From NCBI RefSeq assembly GCF_042657165.1, contig NZ_JBHSNJ010000012.1, forward strand, positions 1,612,001 through 1,676,000: 64,000 bases of DNA, given 5' to 3'. Below the pieces are notes generated by a model, which saw nothing but the letters and a program-made list of their open reading frames with translations, was not told the origin of the DNA and made no database searches. Both the position numbers and the translations under genes were made by a program. Numbering within the stretch: the stretch's first letter is position 1; each line of letters begins with the position of its first letter. The DNA comes from Agrilutibacter niabensis (lineage in GTDB: Bacteria; Pseudomonadota; Gammaproteobacteria; Xanthomonadales; Xanthomonadaceae). Positions 37,948 to 48,253 of the stretch are shown here, one piece after another.

Positions 37948-38187
37948 CGCGAATCCCCTCTCTCGTTTTTAGGCCCGTTGCAGCACGTATCGCGCAACCG
38001 CTCCCCTGTCCCACCGCGCCCCCGCGCGGCCGACCCCGTACGCCGGTCGAGCCGGCGCAACTGCCGGAAACCTATCACAGCCTTGAGATGGCGGTCACAG
38101 GCTTCGATCAGGGTGCCGCCGTCACCATCCCCGCCCCGCTGCTGTCATCATGTTGCGCGTTGCACGCGCCCCGGCGCCCCGGAATCG

Positions 38188-40803
<2,616 letters not shown>

Positions 40804-40952
40804 CAGCAACCGCCAGTCGGAGGAGTAACGGCACGGCGCGATCGCTTCGCGCGTACTGGCCCGCCACTTGCGACATTTGGCCAGGTCCGATTCGTCACGG
40901 TGGTTGAACGTGGCGGCGCTACATTTGCGTCCCCAGTCCACGGGACACGGCC

Positions 40953-41555
40953 ATGACCGCGACACTCGCCGACGACCTGCTCAACCAGTTGCAGGGGCCA
41001 CAACTCGCCCAGATCGGTCAGCAGCTCGGGCTGTCCGACGCACAGGCCGGCAATGCCGTCTCCGCCGCACTGCCGCTGCTCATGGGCGCCCTGGGACGCA
41101 ATGCCAGCCAGCCGCAGGGCGCCGAGGCGCTGTTCGGTGCGCTCCAGCGCGACCACAGCGGGCAGGATCTCGGTAGCGTGCTGGGCACCGTGCTGGGCGG
41201 CGGGGGCCAAGGCACCCAGATCCTGGACCACGTCTTCGGCGCGCGCCAAGGCAACGCCGCGCAGGGACTGGGCGCAGCGACCGGGCTCGGTGGCGCGCAG
41301 GCCAATTCACTGCTCAAGATGCTGGCGCCCATCGTGCTTGCCTACCTGGCCAAACGCATGTTTTCACAGGGCGATGCCGCCACGCCGCAGGCGCTGGGAC
41401 AGGCGCTGGGCAGCGAACACGAGCAGATCCGTCAGCAGGGAGGCGTGGGCGGCGGCTTGCTTGGCGCCGTGCTGGATCGTGACGGCGACGGCGATACGGA
41501 TTTCTCCGACCTGATCGGCCTGGCAGGATCGGTATTGGGCGGTCCGCGCCGCTGA
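40953..41555 (+). CDS. DUF937 family protein
   Basis: 200 residues. The first part is alpha-helical (DDLLNQLQGPQLAQIGQQLGLSDAQAGNAVSAALPLLMGALGRN), characteristic of DUF937/YidB-like proteins; the centre is Gly/Gln-rich, and the C-terminus has an acidic repeat (DRDGDGDTDFSDLIG) that resembles a calcium-binding or dockerin-like loop. No signal peptide is seen. Function is unknown. Confidence 0.8.
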   Translation: MTATLADDLLNQLQGPQLAQIGQQLGLSDAQAGNAVSAALPLLMGALGRNASQPQGAEALFGALQRDHSGQDLGSVLGTVLGGGGQGTQILDHVFGARQGNAAQGLGAATGLGGAQANSLLKMLAPIVLAYLAKRMFSQGDAATPQALGQALGSEHEQIRQQGGVGGGLLGAVLDRDGDGDTDFSDLIGLAGSVLGGPRR

Positions 41556-41583
41556 TCGAGGCACAGCGGCTGCGCCGCGCACG

Positions 41584-42009
41584 CTACGCGGCGTCGATAT
41601 CACCCAACGCGCGGATGAGCCGGCGCGCACGCTTGTCGGGTCTGGTCTCGGGTGCGCGATAGCCCGCGCGCTCCGCGGCGCGTTCGGCGCGTGCCGATTC
41701 GCGACGCAGGCGCGAAGCCTCGGATTCGGAATACAGCCCCTGCGCGATGCTGGCCGGACCACGCACGACGCTGAGGCCCAGGACTTCGACTTCGAAGCAT
41801 TCCTCGCCGCGAGAGATGCGGATGGCATCGGCGACACGCACGCCACGCGCTGGCTTGGCTCGTTGTCCGCCGATCTCGATCTTGCCGGTCTCGATGGCCT
41901 GCTTGGCCAGCGCGCGGGTCTTGAAGAAACGGGCAGCCCATAGCCATAGATCGAGCCGCACGCTGGCGGGTGATTCCTCGGGCGTTGGTGCGGGATGTCT
42001 GGTCACCAC
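41584..42009 (-). CDS. hslR: S4-domain RNA-binding protein (Hsp15-like)
   Basis: 141 residues. The S4 RNA-binding domain (about 18-85) has VRLDLWLWAARFFKTRALAKQAIETGKIEIGG, AKPARGVRVADAI and VEVLGLSVVRGPA, followed by a long basic Arg/Ala-rich helix, as in Hsp15, which binds the 50S subunit carrying a blocked nascent chain. The start is one of two adjacent GTG codons (42009 or 42006); no ATG precedes the domain. It lies 19 bases past the Mut7-C gene stop and is probably co-transcribed. Confidence 0.9.
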   Translation of the reverse strand: MVTRHPAPTPEESPASVRLDLWLWAARFFKTRALAKQAIETGKIEIGGQRAKPARGVRVADAIRISRGEECFEVEVLGLSVVRGPASIAQGLYSESEASRLRRESARAERAAERAGYRAPETRPDKRARRLIRALGDIDAA

Positions 42010-42028
42010 GCGATTTTATCGCGTCGCC

Positions 42029-42799
42029 TCAGATGGAGACGCCAACTTCCGCCAGCCGCTGGCGCAGGCGCGCAAGATGGCTGCCCGGCCAGTACAGCTG
42101 GCCGCACCCCAGGCACCGGCTGAAGCCTCGCGGATGTTGTTGCATGGTTGGCCTGGAGACGGGCGCGTCCGACGGCGCACTGCCTTCCTCGTGCAATGGC
42201 TCGACCGCGCCATTGCAGCGCGCGCAGCGCGTGAACGCCGCGATCCGGGCATCGAGCTGGAAGCGGTCGCATACCTCGCGCAACTGCCGCCGGGGATCGG
42301 TGGCGTGCAGGAATGCGCCATGGGTCAGCGCCGCACGCTTGAGCAGGCCGGTATCGCGGCTCAGCAGGATGCGATGCTGGTCGCGGGAGATCGAAAGCAG
42401 CTCATCATCGCCATAGTCGTTGCGATAGAGGCAGTCGAATCCGAGCAGGCGCAGATAGGCCGCGAGCCGTCCCAGATGCACGTCGAGCACGAACCTCGGC
42501 TCGCGCAATGGTTTTGGACGCAGGCGCGACCCGGAGGAGCCGGGTTCGAAGCAATCGAACATCGGATAGACCGCAACCCGCTCGCCGCCCCACAGCTTGT
42601 GCATGAAGCCGACGGACAGCCCGTCGACCAGGATCAGGTCGACCTCGGTGTGCGGCACGCCAAGCGACTCGATCCGGTCCTTTACCGCGGGCGTGCCGTG
42701 GAACTGGTGGATGAAACTGCGCTTGCGCAGCTCTGGCGACAGGAAGTCGCCCAGTTCCCTGTAGAAGCGGAATTCGCACTGGCGCAGCGCGCGTGCCAT
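42029..42799 (-). CDS. Mut7-C RNase-domain protein with N-terminal ubiquitin-like part
   Basis: 256 residues. The first 90 or so residues (FRFYRELGDFLSPELRKRSF, VKDRIESLGVPHTEVDLILVDG) look like the MoaD/ubiquitin-like Mut7-C_ub domain. From about 105 it is a Mut7-C PIN-like nuclease: FVLDVHLGRLAAYLRLLGFDCLY, then DELLSISRDQHRILLSRD, with several acidic candidates for metal binding. It ends in a zinc ribbon (CARC ... CLGCGQLYW). The family is linked to RNA decay; substrates are unknown. The start at 42799 follows AGGCAGGGA. Confidence 0.85.
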   Translation of the reverse strand: MARALRQCEFRFYRELGDFLSPELRKRSFIHQFHGTPAVKDRIESLGVPHTEVDLILVDGLSVGFMHKLWGGERVAVYPMFDCFEPGSSGSRLRPKPLREPRFVLDVHLGRLAAYLRLLGFDCLYRNDYGDDELLSISRDQHRILLSRDTGLLKRAALTHGAFLHATDPRRQLREVCDRFQLDARIAAFTRCARCNGAVEPLHEEGSAPSDAPVSRPTMQQHPRGFSRCLGCGQLYWPGSHLARLRQRLAEVGVSI

Positions 42800-42940
42800 T
42801 TCCCTGCCTTGCTGTTGATGCCACGTGCCGAGCTTACGCCTCCTCGCGCGACCGAACGTGCAGGCTCGAACAAGCGGGCGCGTTGCGTGGCGGAAATCGG
42901 TCAACTGCCGAGCGCATGCATTCCGTCCGCCCAAAAGCAA

Positions 42941-42966
42941 ACGGCCGCCCGATGAGGGGCGGCCGT
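42941..42966 (-). terminator. Terminator after rplS
   Basis: On the minus strand ACGGCCGCCC-CTCATC-GGGCGGCCGT followed by TTGCTTTT, lying 33 bases past the L19 stop. Confidence 0.85.
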
Positions 42967-42998
42967 CGCGGCGCTTGCGCGCCAGTGTTGCGCTGGAA

Positions 42999-43394
42999 TT
43001 ACTTGGCAGCCTCGGCCTTGGCCTTGGCGTAGGCGGCGAGGTCTTCCTTGATGCGGGCCTTCTTGCCTTCCAGGCCACGCAGGTAGTACAGCTTGCCGGC
43101 GCGGACCTTGCCACGGCGCTTCACTTCGACCGAGTCGATGATCGCGCTATGGGTCTGGAACACGCGCTCGACGCCGTAGCCGTGCGAGATCTTGCGCACG
43201 GTGAAGGACGAATTGAGGCCGGCATTCTTGGTGCCGATGACCACGCCTTCGTAGGCCTGGACGCGTTCGCGGTTGCCTTCCTTGACCTTCACGTTGACGA
43301 CCACGGTGTCGCCGGGGCCGAAGTCCGGCAGCTTGCGCTGGATCTGTTCGGCTTCGAAATTCTGGAGGAGCGTATGGAGCGAGGGCTTGTTCAT
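42999..43394 (-). CDS. rplS: 50S ribosomal protein L19
   Basis: 131 residues. L19 features: NFEAEQIQRKLPDFGPGDTVVV, the conserved REGNRERVQAYEGVVIGTKNAG region, FTVRKISHGYGVERVFQTHS, and RAGKLYYLRGLEGKKARIKE. It has an Ala/Lys-rich C-terminal extension (AAYAKAKAEAAK). It lies 227 bases downstream of trmD, farther than in most species, and in that gap I see no gene and no clear terminator. Confidence 0.98.
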   Translation of the reverse strand: MNKPSLHTLLQNFEAEQIQRKLPDFGPGDTVVVNVKVKEGNRERVQAYEGVVIGTKNAGLNSSFTVRKISHGYGVERVFQTHSAIIDSVEVKRRGKVRAGKLYYLRGLEGKKARIKEDLAAYAKAKAEAAK

Positions 43395-43621
43395 GGCTTA
43401 GGCCTGTTGGATTAGTTGTAGCGCGAGTGCACGTGGACCCGCGTCTGGCATCGGTGGAGCGGTGGAACGAAGCCGGGCATTCTAGCGGAGTTTTTCCTTG
43501 CCAGGCAAATGGTTAGGCCTTTAGCCCGGCCGGTGGCGGGCGCCTCAGCACCGGGACCCGAACGTGGAACCGCAGCGCCGCCAGGTTCCGTGCCGTTGCA
43601 ACCCGCGGCCACCCCCAGGGC

Positions 43622-44389
43622 TCAGCCGTCGAAATCGTCACCAACGTCGGCGATCCGGGCCCGATATTCATCCAGAAGCTTGTGATCCGCCTTCGGCAAG
43701 CTGGACTCATCCAGCAAGTCCGGCCGGCGTTGCCACGTGCGGCCCAAGGCCTCCTTGCGACGCCAACGGGCGATTTCAGCGTGGTTGCCGGACATCAGGA
43801 CGTCCGGGACGCGCCCCAGCTCATGCTCGACCGGGCGGGTGTAATGCGGGCAATCCAGCAGCCCTCCCTCGAAGCTGTCCTGCTCGGCCGACTCGGAGTC
43901 ACTGAGGGCGCCTTCCTGCAGGCGAGCCACGGCGTCGATGACCACGGCCGCCGCCAGTTCTCCGCCGGAAAGGACGTAATCGCCGATCGACAGCTCCTCG
44001 TCCACCTCGGCCTCGATCAGCCGCTCATCGATGCCTTCATAGCGCCCACACAGCAGGATCACGCGTTCGCGCGAGGCCAGTTCACGTGCCTTCGCCTGCG
44101 TCAGCGCTGCCCCCTGGGGACTGAGATAGATCACCCTGGCCGGCGCCGGGTCCGCCTGCCGTGCGGCCTCGATCGCGGCCCGCAGCGGATCGATCAGCAT
44201 CACCATGCCGGGGCCGCCGCCGAACGGACGATCGTCCACGCGCCGGTAGTTACCCTCGGCGTAGTCGCGCGGATTCCAGCCATGCAGGGACAGAAGGCCA
44301 CGCTCGCCGGCACGACCGGTGATCCCAAAGGCGGCGCACTGGGCGATGAAGTCGGGAAACAGGGTGATGACATCGATGCGCATGGCCAT
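43622..44389 (-). CDS. trmD: tRNA (guanosine(37)-N1)-methyltransferase
   Basis: 255 residues; methylates G37 of tRNAs to prevent frameshifting. The SPOUT trefoil-knot has MRIDVITLFPDF at the start, RPFGGGPGMVM, VILLCGRYEGIDERL, and the knot loop SIGDYVLSGGELAA. The catalytic aspartate region is DSFEGGLLDCPHYTRP. Two Met codons (44389, 44383) are possible starts. It is the third gene of rpsP-rimM-trmD-rplS. Confidence 0.97.
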   Translation of the reverse strand: MAMRIDVITLFPDFIAQCAAFGITGRAGERGLLSLHGWNPRDYAEGNYRRVDDRPFGGGPGMVMLIDPLRAAIEAARQADPAPARVIYLSPQGAALTQAKARELASRERVILLCGRYEGIDERLIEAEVDEELSIGDYVLSGGELAAAVVIDAVARLQEGALSDSESAEQDSFEGGLLDCPHYTRPVEHELGRVPDVLMSGNHAEIARWRRKEALGRTWQRRPDLLDESSLPKADHKLLDEYRARIADVGDDFDG

Positions 44390-44440
44390 CCGAAAGCTCT
44401 CTGGCAGAACAGTCCACCCGGCGATGTTGCCAGCGGGATT

Positions 44441-44959
44441 CTAGAACTCTGGATCCCAGTCCACCGTCACGAGGCCGGCGTCGAAATCCACGCTGGTCAC
44501 ATATTGCGGAATCACGAACGGAATCATGCGCTCGCGCTCGCCGTCGCGCGCCACGAGCACATCATTGGCACCGGTGGCGAACAGATGCGAGACGGCGCCG
44601 AAGTCGACGCCCTGCATGTTCACGACACGCAGGCCTTCCAGGTCGACCCAGTAGAACTCGCCCGGAGCGGGCGGTGGCAACGCGGACCGTGGCACATAGA
44701 TCTCGGTCCCGCGCATCGCCTCGATGGCGTCGCGATCGGCCACATCGGGAAGCGTGGCGACGAGGTTCTTGCCGACTTGCCTGCCGCGCACGCCGCGCAG
44801 TTCGCGCTCATTGCCCTGCGGGTCGCGCAGTATCCACGGCTGGTAACCGAAGATGGCGTTGCGCGGCTCGGTCCAGGACTCGAGTTTCGCCTCGCCCCGA
44901 ACGCCAAAGGCGCCGGTCACCCTGCCCAGCAGGATGCGGCGCCCTTGATCGTTATTCAT
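44441..44959 (-). CDS. rimM: Ribosome maturation factor RimM
   Basis: 172 residues; helps mature the head of the 30S subunit and binds S19. The N-terminal barrel has LGRVTGAFGVRGEAKLESWTEP; the PRC-barrel half begins with PGEFYWVDLEGLRV and contains DVLVARDGERERMIPF and VDWDPEF at the end. It lies between rpsP (43 bases upstream) and trmD. Confidence 0.97.
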   Translation of the reverse strand: MNNDQGRRILLGRVTGAFGVRGEAKLESWTEPRNAIFGYQPWILRDPQGNERELRGVRGRQVGKNLVATLPDVADRDAIEAMRGTEIYVPRSALPPPAPGEFYWVDLEGLRVVNMQGVDFGAVSHLFATGANDVLVARDGERERMIPFVIPQYVTSVDFDAGLVTVDWDPEF

Positions 44960-45002
44960 TGCAGGATCGACCGCGCAACGTGGAGGTCACGCGGTCCGGC
45001 AA

Positions 45003-45257
45003 TCAGGCCGCAACGGCCTTGTTTGCTTCCTTGTAGAGCACGGCGACCTTGTCGGTCAGCTGCGCACCCTTGGAAACCCAGTGATTGACGCGTTCGACAT
45101 CGAGTTCGACGCGCTTTTCCGCACCCTGCGCGACCGGGTTGTAGAAACCCACGCGCTCGATGTTGCGGCCGTCACGGGCGCTGCGGCTGTCGGTGACGAT
45201 GATGTGGTAGAAGGGGCGCTTCTTGGCGCCGCCACGGGTAAGGCGGATCTTGACCAT
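45003..45257 (-). CDS. rpsP: 30S ribosomal protein S16
   Basis: 84 residues. MVKIRLTRGGAKKRPFYHIIVTDSRSARDGR is diagnostic of S16, followed by GFYNP and RVNHWVSKGAQLTDKV. The start at 45257 gives this standard opening; an upstream in-frame start would add 20 unrelated residues. It heads the ribosome operon. Confidence 0.98.
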   Translation of the reverse strand: MVKIRLTRGGAKKRPFYHIIVTDSRSARDGRNIERVGFYNPVAQGAEKRVELDVERVNHWVSKGAQLTDKVAVLYKEANKAVAA

Positions 45258-45305
45258 TGCAGTTCTCGTGTTGCCCAGCTGCCGGGATGGCAGGGTAAGC
45301 CGACA

Positions 45306-45334
45306 ATTGTAAGCCATTGAATAGGGTGAGGAAA
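45306..45334 (-). promoter_or_regulatory. Possible rpsP operon promoter
   Basis: On the minus strand TACAAT (45311-45306) with TTTCCT (45334-45329) 17 bases upstream. The -10 is good and the -35 weak. The predicted leader is about 42 bases. Confidence 0.45.
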
Positions 45335-45410
45335 CCCCGTCAGGCTCCCCGGGGCGCAGGCCCTCAGGCCAAGTCAGGCACCCAGCCCCCTCGGAGCGCC
45401 CGCGCCGGAG

Positions 45411-46778
45411 TCAGCGGAACGGCATCCCACCGCGGCCGCCCATCATGCCCTTCATGCCGCGCATGAGCCCCTTCATGCCGCCGCCGGAGAGCTTGCTCAT
45501 CATCTTTTCCATCTGTTGATACTGCTTCATCAGCTTGTTCACGTCGGCCGGGGTCAGGCCGGCGCCCTTGGCGATGCGGGCGCGGCGTGAGCCGTTCAGC
45601 AGGTCAGGGTTGCGGCGTTCCTTGGGCGTCATCGAGTTGATGATCGCGACCATCCGCGGCACTTCCTTGCCGGTGACCTGGTTCTTCACGTTGTCCGGGA
45701 TCTGGCCCATGCCGGGGAGCTTGTCCATCAGGCCATGGATGCCGCCCATGTTCTGCATCTGCTCGAGCTGGTCCTTCAGGTCGTTGAGGTTGAACTTCTT
45801 GCCCTTGGCGACCTTCTCGGCGAGCTTGGCCGCCTTGTCCTTGTCGACCTGCTGCTCCACCTGCTCCACCAGCGACAGCACGTCGCCCATGTCGAGGATG
45901 CGGCTGGCAATGCGGTCGGGGTGGAAGACATCGAGGCCGTCCGGCTTCTCGCCCACGCCAATGAACTTGATCGGCTTGTGGGTGATGTAACGCACCGACA
46001 ACGCGGCGCCACCGCGCGCGTCGCCGTCGGTCTTGGTCAACACGACACCCGTCAGCGGCAGCGCCTCGGCGAAATGCTTGGCGGTGACGGCAGCGTCCTG
46101 GCCGGTCATCGAGTCGACCACGAACAGGGTTTCGACCGGGTTCACCGCGCCGTGCAACGCCTTGATCTCGGCCATCATGGCTTCGTCGATGGACGTGCGG
46201 CCGGCGGTGTCGACGATCAGCACATCGACGTACGACCTGCGCGCGTCTTCGATCGCCGCCTTCACGATCGCCTCGGGCTTCTGGTCGGCGCTGGACGGGA
46301 AGAACAGCACGTCGACCTGCTGCGCCAGCGTCTTCAACTGCTCGATCGCGGCCGGGCGATAGACGTCGGCGCTGACCACCATCACCTTCTTCTTGCGCTT
46401 TTCCTTCAGGTGCTTGCCGAGCTTGGCGACCGTGGTGGTCTTGCCCGCGCCCTGCAGGCCGGCCATCAGGATCACCGCCGGTGCCGGCACGTTGAGGTTG
46501 AGGTCGCTGGCGGTCGAACCCATGACCGCGGACAGCTCGTCGCGCACGACCTTGATCAGGGCCTGGCCGGGGGTCAGCGACTTCAGCACTTCCTGGCCGA
46601 CCGCCCGCACCTTGATGCGCTCGATCAGCGCCTGCACCACCGGCAGGGCAACGTCGGCTTCGAGCAGGGCGATGCGGACTTCGCGCGTGGCCTCGCGGAT
46701 GTTCTCCTCGGTCAGGCGTCCGCGCCCGCGCAGGCGGTCGATGGTGCCGGAGAGACGCTGGGTGAGGGACTCGAACAT
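45411..46778 (-). CDS. ffh: Signal recognition particle protein Ffh
   Basis: 455 residues; binds 4.5S RNA and signal sequences of membrane proteins. The N domain is about 1-90. The G domain has Walker A GLQGAGKTTT, DTAGR (in VDTAGRTS), TKTDGDARGG and the GVGEKPDGL block. The M domain ends in a very Met/Gly-rich tail (GGGMKGLMRGMKGMMGGRGGMPFR), typical of signal-sequence and RNA binding. It is upstream of rpsP on the same strand, and the CcsA-like gene diverges from it, as ypjD does from ffh in E. coli. Confidence 0.98.
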   Translation of the reverse strand: MFESLTQRLSGTIDRLRGRGRLTEENIREATREVRIALLEADVALPVVQALIERIKVRAVGQEVLKSLTPGQALIKVVRDELSAVMGSTASDLNLNVPAPAVILMAGLQGAGKTTTVAKLGKHLKEKRKKKVMVVSADVYRPAAIEQLKTLAQQVDVLFFPSSADQKPEAIVKAAIEDARRSYVDVLIVDTAGRTSIDEAMMAEIKALHGAVNPVETLFVVDSMTGQDAAVTAKHFAEALPLTGVVLTKTDGDARGGAALSVRYITHKPIKFIGVGEKPDGLDVFHPDRIASRILDMGDVLSLVEQVEQQVDKDKAAKLAEKVAKGKKFNLNDLKDQLEQMQNMGGIHGLMDKLPGMGQIPDNVKNQVTGKEVPRMVAIINSMTPKERRNPDLLNGSRRARIAKGAGLTPADVNKLMKQYQQMEKMMSKLSGGGMKGLMRGMKGMMGGRGGMPFR

Positions 46779-46898
46779 GCGGGAACCTGTGTGCGGAAAA
46801 GCTCAAACGGGCGCGAAGTATAAGGTCTGCGACGCAGCGCCCGGGATGCGGGTTCACGTTGCGGGCCGGCAACGCCTGCCGTATGCGACACTTCGGCG

Positions 46899-47681
46899 AT
46901 GACAATCGTTCTCATCGCCACGATCCTCTACTTCATCGCCGCGGGCCTTCTGGTTGCGCAGCTCCGAAAAGAACACGGTCGCGGCTTGAGTTGGCTGCTC
47001 CCCGCCCTGCCTGCGGTCGTGCTGCATCTGGCGGCCCATGCCAGCACCTGGCGAATCGCCGGCGGCGCGGACCTGCACTTTTTCTCGGCGCTCTCGCTGG
47101 TCGGCTTGGGCATGGCTGCGATGACAACCGCGTACGGCGCCACCGGGCGCATGGCGGCGCTGGGCGTGGTGGTGTTCCCGATTGCTGCCGCCTCTCTGTT
47201 CGCCTACGCCAGCCACGGCCATGTCGACGCTGAAACGCTGGACTGGCGCCTGCAGGCGCATGCGTGGTGCGCCCTGCTCGCCTACGCGACCCTGGCGATC
47301 GCCGCATTGCTGGCAATTACGCTGTGGCTGCAGGAACGCGCGCTGCGCCGGCGCGAATTCCGTGGCTGGCTCCGTGCCCTGCCGCCCCTGGTGGAGCTGG
47401 AAAGCCTGCTGTTCCGCACGATCACCGTGGGCTTCATCCTGCTGACGGCGACGCTGCTCACCGGCGTGCTCTTCGTGGAAAACCTGTTCGCCCAGCACTT
47501 GGTCCACAAGACCGTGCTCAGCGTCCTGTCCTGGCTGGCGTTCGGTGCCCTGCTGCTGGGCCGCTGGCGGCGTGGCTGGCGCGGCGTCACGGCGGTGCGC
47601 TGGACCCTGACCGCCATGGCACTGCTGGTCCTCGCCTTCTTCGGGAGCAAGTTCGTGCTCGAAGTGCTGCTGGACCGCTGA
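46899..47681 (+). CDS. CcsA-like (YpjD-type) inner-membrane protein
   Basis: 260 residues, with eight predicted hydrophobic segments (near 3-20, 30-50, 60-80, 85-105, 120-143, 172-195, 205-225, 235-258). It belongs to the CcsA/CcmC haem-handling fold, best matched by E. coli YpjD, whose function is unsettled. It carries the internal histidines HAAHAS and HAWCALLAYATL and a WLQERALRRREF cytoplasmic loop. The position next to ffh supports the YpjD assignment. No cytochrome c biogenesis gene is nearby. Confidence 0.85.
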   Translation: MTIVLIATILYFIAAGLLVAQLRKEHGRGLSWLLPALPAVVLHLAAHASTWRIAGGADLHFFSALSLVGLGMAAMTTAYGATGRMAALGVVVFPIAAASLFAYASHGHVDAETLDWRLQAHAWCALLAYATLAIAALLAITLWLQERALRRREFRGWLRALPPLVELESLLFRTITVGFILLTATLLTGVLFVENLFAQHLVHKTVLSVLSWLAFGALLLGRWRRGWRGVTAVRWTLTAMALLVLAFFGSKFVLEVLLDR

Positions 47682-47731
47682 CCCGACCCCTTGGCGTCCT
47701 GTTCATCCTCCTGACCCGGGCAGCAGCGTTC

Positions 47732-47782
47732 TATTGCTGAAACAATATTTGCATTGACAACTATTGCAGTGGCGAGGATATT
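47732..47782 (+). promoter_or_regulatory. Promoter and repeated half-sites upstream of the marR-like gene
   Basis: TTGACA (47754-47759), 17-base spacer, GATATT (47777-47782). The start would fall at 47789-47790, one or two bases from the ATG at 47791, so the mRNA is probably leaderless. TATTG half-sites occur at 47732 (forward), 47743 (reverse) and 47762 (forward), forming the inverted repeat TATTG-N6-CAATA at 47732-47747; they flank the -35 and suit MarR-dimer binding. Confidence 0.7.
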
Positions 47783-47790
47783 TGCCCGCC

Positions 47791-48252
47791 ATGAATTCCG
47801 TGCGCCCCCAAACCGCCGCCTACAGCGGATCGACCCTCGCGCTGTTACTGCGCGAAATCCGCGCCGCGTTCTGGACCAGGATGGAGGCCGAACTGCACGC
47901 AGCCGGCCACGAGCTCACTTTCAGCCAGTACATCACCCTGAAGGAGCTCGCCAAGGGCGAGGCCAGCGCGACCGACCTCGCCCACGCGGCGCAATTGAAC
48001 CCGGGCGCGATGACGCGGCTGCTCGACAAACTCGAGCAGCGGGGAATCCTGGCCCGCGTCGCCGACCCGAAGGATCGCCGCGCACTGCGCATTCACCTCA
48101 CCGACGCCGGCGCCGCGATCTGGAACGACGTCAATCATTGCGGACAGCGAGTGCGCGAGCGCGCGACCCGCGGCATGAGCGAAGCCGACTGCGACGCACT
48201 CACGCGCCTGCTCACGCAGGTTCGCGACAACCTTTCTTCCCGGGAAAGCTGA
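47791..48252 (+). CDS. MarR-family regulator of the efflux operon
   Basis: 153 residues. The winged-helix fold has FSQYITLKELAKG, the recognition helix ATDLAHAAQLNPGAMTRLLDKLEQRGIL, the wing ADPKDRRALRIHLT, and a dimerisation helix at the end (LTRLLTQVRDNL). It heads a MarR-OMF-EmrA-EmrB operon, so it probably represses it and is relieved by a toxic ligand. Its stop and the next start are one base apart. Start 47791 is preferred over a TTG at 47764, which would lie on the -35 to -10 spacer. Confidence 0.9.
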   Translation: MNSVRPQTAAYSGSTLALLLREIRAAFWTRMEAELHAAGHELTFSQYITLKELAKGEASATDLAHAAQLNPGAMTRLLDKLEQRGILARVADPKDRRALRIHLTDAGAAIWNDVNHCGQRVRERATRGMSEADCDALTRLLTQVRDNLSSRES

Positions 48253-48253
48253 C

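Noticed and set aside
35944..38187. An uninterrupted plus-strand frame of about 748 codons joined to mutS
   Set aside because: It is antisense to the TonB receptor, which has a clear signal peptide and plug domain. The sequence has no family features. GC-rich codon usage leaves opposite frames open.
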